From the NCBI RefSeq assembly GCF_000227725.2, contig NZ_MU255056.1:125332-160294 (forward strand): a DNA stretch of 34,963 nucleotides, read 5' to 3'. The notes beneath the pieces were generated by a model. That model searched no databases and was not told where the DNA came from. It saw only the letters and a list, made by a program, of their open reading frames with translations. Positions within the stretch are counted from its first letter, which is position 1. Every line of letters starts with the position of its first letter. Made by a program: the position numbers and the translations under genes. Below, piece by piece: positions 27,001-32,826 of this stretch. This DNA comes from Thiorhodospira sibirica ATCC 700588. Its GTDB lineage: Bacteria > Pseudomonadota > Gammaproteobacteria > Ectothiorhodospirales > Ectothiorhodospiraceae.

Positions 27001-27503
27001 TTAAGGCGCGTATTGCCAGCGAATATCAGCCACTGGTGACATTACTGGCCCAAGGGGCGCAGACACAGGCCAGTGCGCTGGCGCATGCGCTTAAAGGGAC
27101 GGCGGCCAATCTCGGGGCGGTGCGCCTGCAGCAGGTGGCCCATGAGATTGACCAGCGGCTCAAGCAGCGCCAGGCTGTGTCCTCGGCACTGGCTGAAGAA
27201 CTGGCTCAGGCGCTGGATGAGGCACAGCGCGAGCTTGCCCAGGTGCCGGTTACGCAAAGTACGCCCGTTGCCAGCGATCCACGCAGCGCACACGCGGCCT
27301 TTATACGCCTGCAACAGGCATTGCAAGACAATGAATTTATTGAAGAAGGTATCATTAACACCGCCTTGGCCGGTTTGGCTGCAACGGTGGATGCCGCCAC
27401 CTGTGAACAGCTGCGCCAGCTGATTGAGACCTTTGCCACCGACGAGGCACTGCAACTCATGCAAGAACTTCAATCCATCATCGGGGAACAGCGTGTTGAG
27501 TAA
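24042..27503 (+). CDS. Hybrid sensor histidine kinase: three PAS, HisKA, HATPase, two REC, HPt
   Basis: A 1153-residue cytoplasmic phosphorelay sensor. Three PAS domains occupy about 15-385 (for example YPDAVVLIDP, WETDSQGVYRFL, LGIWDLHIKSGELSWDEG). The histidine kinase core has the autophosphorylated His in FLANMSHEIRTPMNAV (about H418), N-box LINLLGNALKF and G-boxes DSGIGM and GGTGLGL. Two receiver domains follow (Asp about 710 in VFLDWKMPDG and about 849 in ILMDLQMPIMDG). The C-terminal HPt carries its His in AHALKGTAANLG (about H1015). All phosphorelay residues appear intact. There are no transmembrane helices. The start ATG 24042 has GAGG 9 nt upstream; GTG 24039 is an alternative. The following REC-GGDEF gene overlaps its last codons, suggesting the phosphoryl group is passed to it. 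Confidence 0.93.
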   Translation: MSAPRKTLIEQCNDGFEQMFEHYPDAVVLIDPHTALPIQFNQVACEQLGYSREEFSRLRIPDYEAKETPQQIQAHIQTILNTGRDDFETWHRRKDGALIPVKVTVLLMQKTDPASFFCVFRDLSAHHQASLALQESEQRFRDVADAAGEYIWETDSQGVYRFLTHPVETLLGRPIRDILGHTPFEFMPAEEQVRVATMFAQWATTGQAFRGLEHQSTRPDGSLVWQRVSGLPMHNASGALIGFRGTGLDITEQKAAQLALKESVDCLKLATDAAELGIWDLHIKSGELSWDEGMFRLYGTSTTQFSANVGDWVQALTPDIRAATVEIFQTAIAQRRPFQCEFTIARADGEIRHIRAMAKCFYDDAGQAVRIVGTNEDITERVLARQALLEQEQKLLHAKEEADQANRAKSDFLANMSHEIRTPMNAVIGLSELLLNTELSPHQRDYLQKIHRSSRMLLGIINDILDYSKIEADKLELDLHPFSLDELLDQMTTLFSNAADEKGLELIFHAHPEVPQRLVGDSLRLGQVLINLLGNALKFTAQGSVELDIRPLQCHGEAALLGFQVKDSGIGMTEAQLAKLFQPFSQADTSTTRKYGGTGLGLVISRKLVEKMGGTLEIASQPQIGTTVRFNLHLPLAQAAASSTTGAAPITQVGTRALVVDDHAIARAVLRELLEHHQLEVEEVASGEAAIQALIVADKQQRPFDFVFLDWKMPDGLDGMEASRIIDRMKHQGILQHPVIVVIVSAYGIKKKEADDGYAAFLSKPVTASSLLGVMTHLQYGVTAAQTEGQPQIPQFAHSSVLLVEDNAINQEVALRTLEKTGATIWVANHGAQALEMVLHKQPDLILMDLQMPIMDGFEATEQIKSHYPEIPIIALSAAVMPADKVRSQQAGMAGHLAKPLDREELYRTLAHWLPQTGFAPIASPVPPPAPPPLQAKDRPAAAAQTADLQTPDADAPLPKLQGFDLAKGLHIADGDRAFYYQMLLKFKARIASEYQPLVTLLAQGAQTQASALAHALKGTAANLGAVRLQQVAHEIDQRLKQRQAVSSALAEELAQALDEAQRELAQVPVTQSTPVASDPRSAHAAFIRLQQALQDNEFIEEGIINTALAGLAATVDAATCEQLRQLIETFATDEALQLMQELQSIIGEQRVE

Positions 27504-28455
27504 TTCCTCCGCCCATGCCGAGCGTCCCACCGTGCTGGTCGTTGACGACCAGCCGACCAATGTGCAAGCGCTGGCGAAATTGCTGAAAGATGAATACCGT
27601 GTGCAAGTGGCCACCAGCGGCAGCAAAGCCTTAGACATTGCCAACCAGGAACAGCCGCCCGACCTGATCTTGCTGGATATCGAGATGCCCGAAATGGACG
27701 GCTATGAGGTCTGCCGTGCGCTAAAATCCGACAGCCGCACCAACCGCATCCCGGTGATTTTTGTCACCGCCCGCGATGCCGTCGAAGATGAAGAGCTGGG
27801 CTTTCGTCTGGGCGCGGTGGATTATGTCTCCAAGCCCTTTCATCCGGCCATTGTGCGCGCCAGGGTGCGCAATCACATGCGCCTGAAGATCAAAACCGAC
27901 CTGCTGGAAAAGCTCGCCATGCTGGATGGCTTGACCGGTATCCCCAACCGGCGCTATCTCAATGAACGCATGAACCATGAATGGCAGCGCGCCATCCGCG
28001 AAAGCCGCCCGCTATCGCTGGTGATGATGGATATCGACTATTTCAAACCGTACAACGACCAATACGGCCACGGCGCTGGGGATGACTGCCTGGGCAAGGT
28101 CGCCAAAGCCCTGCAAGGGGCGATTACGCGCCCGGCGGATCTGGTCGCGCGCTATGGCGGTGAGGAATTCTCCGCGCTGCTCCCGGAAACCGATACCACG
28201 GGTGCGTTGCATGTGGCCACGCGCTTTCAGGAGGCCATCGCAGCGCTGCAATTACCGCATGCCTATTCCAGCGTGTCCTCATTCATCACGCTCAGCATTG
28301 GGGTTGTCACCTTGATTCCAACTGTTGATACCGGCGCGGCGCAAAAGCTGTTTGATCTAGCCGACGAGGCCTTGTACGAATCCAAAAACCACGGCAGAAA
28401 CCGCATCACGGTAAAAAATATCTGCGCACAGGATGAGGATGTCGCTCAATCCTGA
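27493..28455 (+). CDS. REC-GGDEF response regulator (diguanylate cyclase)
   Basis: A two-domain response regulator of the PleD/WspR type that makes c-di-GMP on phosphorylation. REC (about 15-130): VLVVDDQPTN, phosphoacceptor in LILLDIEMPEMDG, T/K switch in VTARDA...SKPF. GGDEF (about 150-310): the signature is GGEEF at 222-226, with an I-site RPAD exactly five residues before, allowing product inhibition. The start is GTG 27493 (or TTG 27496), which overlaps the kinase stop; GGGG at 27483 supplies a ribosome binding site. The open frame continues back into the kinase but without homology. Coupled translation indicates that the kinase is its partner. Confidence 0.93.
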   Translation: MLSNSSAHAERPTVLVVDDQPTNVQALAKLLKDEYRVQVATSGSKALDIANQEQPPDLILLDIEMPEMDGYEVCRALKSDSRTNRIPVIFVTARDAVEDEELGFRLGAVDYVSKPFHPAIVRARVRNHMRLKIKTDLLEKLAMLDGLTGIPNRRYLNERMNHEWQRAIRESRPLSLVMMDIDYFKPYNDQYGHGAGDDCLGKVAKALQGAITRPADLVARYGGEEFSALLPETDTTGALHVATRFQEAIAALQLPHAYSSVSSFITLSIGVVTLIPTVDTGAAQKLFDLADEALYESKNHGRNRITVKNICAQDEDVAQS

Positions 28456-28508
28456 AGATCCGCTCACCGCTCAGCGCGAGGCCCAGCCTCTATCCCGGAG
28501 ACTTTTTT

Positions 28509-29651
28509 ATGAATACGCATCCCCACACCGCCCCTGCACCGGTATCCTTTTACCGCCCCCAGCGTGGGCACAAGGCCCCGACCATGCGCTCGCCTGAATA
28601 TGTGCAGATGTCCACCGCTGCCGCCATCACCCTGGGACTGATGCAAGGGCAGATGTATCGCACCGACTGCACCCACTGTCTCAACTTGTTGCTGACCTAC
28701 CCCGAGGGCTGTCGCGCCAATTGCAGCTATTGTGGTCTGGCACGCCACCGCGAAGAATCCAAAGACTATGCCGAGCGTAATTTCATCCGGGTCGAATGGC
28801 CGGCAGCGCGCTTTGATGAGGTGCTGGAACGGATGCAAAACGGCACAGATCGCGGACGTTTTGAGCGCATGTGCATCTCCATGATTACCCACCCCGATTC
28901 TGATCAGGATGCCCTCACCCTGCTACAACGCTGGGTGCGTGCCGTCCCGGATATTCCGGTATCCATTCTTTCTAACCCCACTTCCATGCAGCGTGATGAC
29001 CTGTTGCGCCTGCGCGATCATGGCGCCGAGATATTTACTGTCGCCCTGGATGCCGCCTCCCCCGGCGTCTTTGCCCAAACCCGTGGCGCTCCCGTCGGCG
29101 GGCCGCATCGCTGGGAACATTACTGGCGCGTGCTGGAATGGGCCGCAGAGATCTTTGGCCCGGAGCACTTTGGCACACATCTGATCTGCGGCATGGGCGA
29201 AACCGAGCAGGAAATGCTGGAAGTCTGTCAGCGGGTGTGTGATCTAGGGGGGCATAACCACCTGTTTGCCTTTTTCCCCGAGCAAGGCTCTCTGATGGAA
29301 CAATGGCAGCCCGTGGCGCGAGATCAATGGCGACGGGTGCAATTAGGCCGCTTCATCATTGACTACGCCGACGGGCGTTTTGAAAATATGCAGTTCAACG
29401 ACCAAGGCCAGGTCATTGATTTTGGCATATTGCCCGCACAACAAGACGCCCTGATCGCCTCCGGTACACCGTTTCGCACCTCCGGCTGTCCCGGTAAAGA
29501 AAACGAAGCCATCTCGGTCTGCAATCGACCCTATGGCGACTCCACACCAACCGATATCCGCTCATTCCCCTTCGCCCTGAACGCACACGACCTTGACTGC
29601 GTGCGCCGCCAGCTTGCCGGGGAAGCCGTGGGTACTTTTAACGAGGAATAA
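28509..29651 (+). CDS. Radical SAM protein, COG2516 / lipoyl-synthase-like
   Basis: 380 residues from ATG 28509 (GGAG upstream). The [4Fe-4S]-SAM motif is CRANCSYC (C68, C72, C75). Two further cysteine pairs, C54-x-x-C57 (DCTHC) and C327/C338 (TSGCPGKE, VCNR), may bind an auxiliary cluster; this is my inference. It resembles the biotin-synthase-related family (COG2516), which includes LipS2, one half of the two-protein lipoyl synthase, but I cannot confirm LipS2 without alignment; no LipS1 or lipoate-binding protein gene is in the window. There is no transmembrane segment. It stands 5 bp before the DUF190 gene, so the two are likely cotranscribed. Confidence 0.75.
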   Translation: MNTHPHTAPAPVSFYRPQRGHKAPTMRSPEYVQMSTAAAITLGLMQGQMYRTDCTHCLNLLLTYPEGCRANCSYCGLARHREESKDYAERNFIRVEWPAARFDEVLERMQNGTDRGRFERMCISMITHPDSDQDALTLLQRWVRAVPDIPVSILSNPTSMQRDDLLRLRDHGAEIFTVALDAASPGVFAQTRGAPVGGPHRWEHYWRVLEWAAEIFGPEHFGTHLICGMGETEQEMLEVCQRVCDLGGHNHLFAFFPEQGSLMEQWQPVARDQWRRVQLGRFIIDYADGRFENMQFNDQGQVIDFGILPAQQDALIASGTPFRTSGCPGKENEAISVCNRPYGDSTPTDIRSFPFALNAHDLDCVRRQLAGEAVGTFNEE

Positions 29652-29655
29652 AGCC

Positions 29656-29970
29656 GTGCCCATCGCAGCCACCCCAACCGACATCACTTTCGTGCGCATC
29701 TACGTCACCGAGGCCCACGGCAAACAGGCGGAAATCTTTCGCCGCCTGCACGATGAGTGCAAAGTACGCGGCGTAGGCCTGTTTCGCGGCATCGCCGGTC
29801 TGGGTATCGAAGGCATCCTGCCCAGCACCGCCCTGCTCGACCTGGCCCTAAACCTACCCGTCGTCATTGAGTTTTTTGATACCGACGAGAAGATTACCCA
29901 AGCCCTGGAAGCCGTCAGCGATCTGATCGAACCCGGCCACGTCGTCAGCTTCAAAGCCCAACTGCGCTAA
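29656..29970 (+). CDS. DUF190 family protein (PII-like fold)
   Basis: 104 residues from GTG 29656; GAGGA (29642-29646) is at suitable spacing and no ATG is available. It reads ITFVRIYVTEA, then HGKQAEIFRRLHDECKVRGV, and contains GLFRGIAGLG and LDLALNLPVVIEFFD, characteristic of DUF190 (PF02641), whose fold is related to PII signalling proteins. A small-ligand sensor or transporter regulator is possible, but none is proven. It begins 4 nt after the radical SAM stop and is convergent with the ParB-like gene. Confidence 0.85.
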   Translation: MPIAATPTDITFVRIYVTEAHGKQAEIFRRLHDECKVRGVGLFRGIAGLGIEGILPSTALLDLALNLPVVIEFFDTDEKITQALEAVSDLIEPGHVVSFKAQLR

Positions 29971-29993
29971 ATATCAGCCGCCTCTGTGTGGGA

Positions 29994-30014
29994 GTGCCGG
30001 GTTTCACTCGGCAC
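29994..30014. terminator. Hairpin between convergent genes
   Basis: GTGCCG (29994-29999) pairs with CGGCAC (30009-30014) over a 9-nt loop, 23 bp after DUF190 and 29 bp before the ParB-like stop. It lacks a clear T-run on either side, so a bidirectional terminator is only a suggestion. Confidence 0.4.
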
Positions 30015-30042
30015 AAAACCACAGGCTTGAAAGCGCATGCGC

Positions 30043-31416
30043 TTATGAAGTTAAGGTATTTATGATGTGGTTGATTTTGTTTTTTCCGATTTTATTGATT
30101 CGCTGAATTTCTTCGAGGGATTCAAAGGGATGCTTTTTTAAAATTTCTTCGATAACCATTTTATGCACTTTTGCTCTGCTGAGTTTAAAGGCAATTTCCT
30201 TTTTACTTAAGTTGTTAATGGTGATCAGTTCAGGAGGAATGATTGTGGGGATGGATTCCTCAGCATGTATTGATTTTTCGACGGTTTTGGCATTGGCCGC
30301 AGCGGCCTTAGGGGGGATTGGCTGTTCGGTGCTGATGTCATTGGCTTTGGAAAGCTCTGGAGGCATTGGCTTTTCAACGGTCATACCATGTACAAAAGCG
30401 CTGATGCTGCTATAAACATCCTGCCGGATTTGTTCTTTCTGCTCGGCCTTTTGCGGCGCCTGGGGCTTGCTGACAGAATCCTGTGTTTTTTTCGCAGGCG
30501 GCGTGTGATCGGCGCTGTCCTGGACAGGCGGGTCGGCAACAGGCGCTTTTTGTGTATCTGTGGATACGTCGGATAAAAGCGCTTTCAGATGCTTAATCGC
30601 GACCGGGCCAATGCCCTGAACGTCTCGCACGTCCTGCTCGCTCACAAAAGGCTGAGTATCTCTGACTGCAATTAAATTATTGATCTGCTTGGCCTTAAGT
30701 TTCTTGGCGGCTTTGCGGGTCAATTCCTCAAAAGTAATCTGGTTTAATGCTTCAATCCATGCATCCGAGAAAGTAGGCTCTGGAGATGGATCAACCTTTT
30801 TACCTTTATTTTTTTCTCTTTCTATGTTAGCTAACCTATTCTCAATCAATTCTAAGCGATGATCCATTTTGTCGCTAAGCTTGGCGGCTAAGTTATCTTC
30901 CATTTCCTCGAAGCGATTATCTATTTTAGCTTCAATAGAGTTTGTATTATTTTGTAAAATTTTTTGAATTTGATCGATTTTTTCCACCAAGGGTTGCAGT
31001 AATGTTGAAAACATGTTTTGCAGCTCTCTCATGCTAACATTTACAGAACTTTCTTTAAAAGCCTTTGGCGAAGCGCCGTTTTCAGTTTCTGGCTTGATAT
31101 GCGGAGCATGATGACGAAACAACTTTATCTGCTGCTCAATAACATGAGCATTGTCTTCTTCAATTATATAAGCATCAATGCTTTCTCCTTTGATGGGGTC
31201 AATTTCCTTGGCTCTTTTTGCGGAAAAATATTCAAATTCACCGTTGACTAGGTCATATCTTTCAATGCCTTTTCTTTTTACAACCAAAGGATTAATAACG
31301 CCACCACCTTCCAGAATAGACCTGGCTGCTTGCTCAATTTCATCTTTGGAAAAAGTGTTTTCTATGTTCGTATCAATGCTTTTAAATAGAATAATCTTTG
31401 GAGCAACTTTCAACAT
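30043..31416 (-). CDS. ParB N-domain-like protein with coiled coil and two helix-hairpin-helix motifs
   Basis: 457 residues. N-terminal ParB-like domain (about 1-100): IDTNIENTFSKDEIEQAARSIL, INPLVVKR and YDLVNGEFEYFSAKRAKE. The Arg-rich C-motif of true ParB CTPases (GERRxRA) is here GEFEYFSA, so CTP hydrolysis is doubtful. Residues about 127-200 predict a coiled coil (LVEKIDQIQKIL, repeated E/K/R). One helix-hairpin-helix is VRDVQGIGPVAIKHLKALL (about 263-282), another near the end is ESLEEIQRINKIGKNKINHI (432-451); between is a proline-rich linker. HhH motifs bind DNA non-specifically. The gene lies 11 bp after the ParA-fusion gene, so they are almost certainly one operon. The stretch is A+T-richer than its neighbours, suggesting horizontal origin. 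The role (partition, defence, other) is not known. Confidence 0.7.
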   Translation of the reverse strand: MLKVAPKIILFKSIDTNIENTFSKDEIEQAARSILEGGGVINPLVVKRKGIERYDLVNGEFEYFSAKRAKEIDPIKGESIDAYIIEEDNAHVIEQQIKLFRHHAPHIKPETENGASPKAFKESSVNVSMRELQNMFSTLLQPLVEKIDQIQKILQNNTNSIEAKIDNRFEEMEDNLAAKLSDKMDHRLELIENRLANIEREKNKGKKVDPSPEPTFSDAWIEALNQITFEELTRKAAKKLKAKQINNLIAVRDTQPFVSEQDVRDVQGIGPVAIKHLKALLSDVSTDTQKAPVADPPVQDSADHTPPAKKTQDSVSKPQAPQKAEQKEQIRQDVYSSISAFVHGMTVEKPMPPELSKANDISTEQPIPPKAAAANAKTVEKSIHAEESIPTIIPPELITINNLSKKEIAFKLSRAKVHKMVIEEILKKHPFESLEEIQRINKIGKNKINHIINTLTS

Positions 31417-31427
31417 AGCTTATACCT

Positions 31428-32774
31428 TTATATTTTTTGTGAAATCAAGTTAGCCAGCATGGAAAATTCTTCGGATGATTTGGAATGCGGCTTATAGTCA
31501 AAAATAGATCGTGGATCACTCATGTCTAAATCACCTACCTCAATGGTTTGCTCCATGCACTTCACCAGGTCTTCTCGATCATAAATGACAGCATCCATAA
31601 CGGGGAATTTATATCTCTTTTTAATGTTTTCAATGCGATTTGCAAATGTTGAAGACAAAAAACGCGGATTGGTTGAAATTTTATTAGGTAATACACCTAG
31701 TATATTTATTGGCGCAGCACCCGTCATATTTTTAAATCCATCAACTTCTTTGATGAAATTTCTTACATTTTCAAGTCCTTCATTGGCAAATGGCTTGAGG
31801 TCTGATGGAATCACCAAGTGATTAGCAGTAATCAATGCAATGCGTGCATAAAGATCCAAGGAAGGAGGGGTGTCAATCAGGACAATATCATATTTATCTT
31901 GATCTTTCAGTATTTTTTCTTTTAATACCATTCGTGTAAAATCCAGGCGATTTAATTCTTCTTGATGCTCCATCAAACGAATATGCGAAGAAACAACATA
32001 AATCCTGTTGCTGCTATCAAAGCTCGCCTTTTCCATCACCTCTCTAATTGGATAAGTATCACTATAGCGCAAGACATGATAAACATACTTGTCACGCAAG
32101 GTGTCTTTGGCTTCATCACCAAATTTAATCATTCCGGTGCTAAAAGTGGTATTCGCCTGGCTATCCAGGTCAATAATCAGTACCCGTTTTCCTTGGCGGG
32201 CAAAGGCAGCGGCGAGATTAACCACGGTGGTGGTTTTTCCCACGCCACCCTTGTTATGATAAACAGCTACAATCTTCATATTGTGATCTCCTGTGGGTTT
32301 TGGGTTGGATAAACACTGAATCTGCGGTACAGGTTGAGGATTGACGTGTTGCAGTAAAACTTCCCTGCCGATTAATTCTTTCATTTCTTCAATGCGTTGC
32401 ACTAGCTCAGAAGCATGGCAGCGAAAAACAAGATGCACCTTGTATGTACGCTTCTGATAGATCCGAATCTCGTAACCATTGGTGAGAAGGCCATAGCTGA
32501 TATCCAGAACCAGCATATAGCGTTTGAGCTGGTGGTAGGCCGCTTCCAGCACAATTTTAGGGTGCTTGGCTTCAATGATTAACCGGGCAACATTTTTTTC
32601 ATCCGACGGCTGTGGCGCGGCCAAAAAATCCAATCTAAATCGTCGGGTGACTTTCTCCTGTTGCCACATATTGATCTGATAGCCTAAGGCGGGAAGCAGA
32701 TAGCTTACGATCAGTTTGCTTTCTACTTCGCGTTCATTCTTGCAATAGTCTGGATGAAAGCTGACGGTTTCCAT
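31428..32774 (-). CDS. HsdR_N-like PD-(D/E)XK nuclease domain fused to ParA ATPase
   Basis: 448 residues. Residues 1-135 resemble the N-terminal nuclease domain of type I restriction HsdR: E16/E18 helix, D49 in RFRLDFLAA, E68-x-K70 in LIIEAKHPK and Q82 in the QLKRYML motif, so the catalytic set seems complete. Residues 166-448 are a ParA/MinD-type P-loop ATPase: deviant Walker A KGGVGKTT (175-182), LIIDLDSQANTTF (Walker A') and VLIDTPPSLD (Walker B). The start is ATG 32774 with AGGA upstream. An ATG at codon 166 (32279), preceded by AGGAG at 8-nt spacing, could start ParA alone (283 residues). Gene order with the following ParB-like gene is that of a parAB pair. Fusion of a nuclease domain to ParA is unusual. 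Function unknown. Confidence 0.75.
   Translation of the reverse strand: METVSFHPDYCKNEREVESKLIVSYLLPALGYQINMWQQEKVTRRFRLDFLAAPQPSDEKNVARLIIEAKHPKIVLEAAYHQLKRYMLVLDISYGLLTNGYEIRIYQKRTYKVHLVFRCHASELVQRIEEMKELIGREVLLQHVNPQPVPQIQCLSNPKPTGDHNMKIVAVYHNKGGVGKTTTVVNLAAAFARQGKRVLIIDLDSQANTTFSTGMIKFGDEAKDTLRDKYVYHVLRYSDTYPIREVMEKASFDSSNRIYVVSSHIRLMEHQEELNRLDFTRMVLKEKILKDQDKYDIVLIDTPPSLDLYARIALITANHLVIPSDLKPFANEGLENVRNFIKEVDGFKNMTGAAPINILGVLPNKISTNPRFLSSTFANRIENIKKRYKFPVMDAVIYDREDLVKCMEQTIEVGDLDMSDPRSIFDYKPHSKSSEEFSMLANLISQKI
32277..32292 (-). promoter_or_regulatory. Internal ribosome binding site and start codon at the nuclease/ParA junction
   Basis: Reading the minus strand, AGGAG (32292-32288) is followed by 8 nt and ATG (32279-32277), which opens MKIVAVYHNKGGVGKTT, a typical ParA N-terminus. 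It is in frame with the fusion. Either it is a relic of a former separate parA, or it is a working second start. Confidence 0.6.
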
Positions 32775-32826
32775 GTGCTTGTCCTGATTAAAAATTCAGT
32801 TTGGTTTCCTTGACGTTTTGCGGGCC

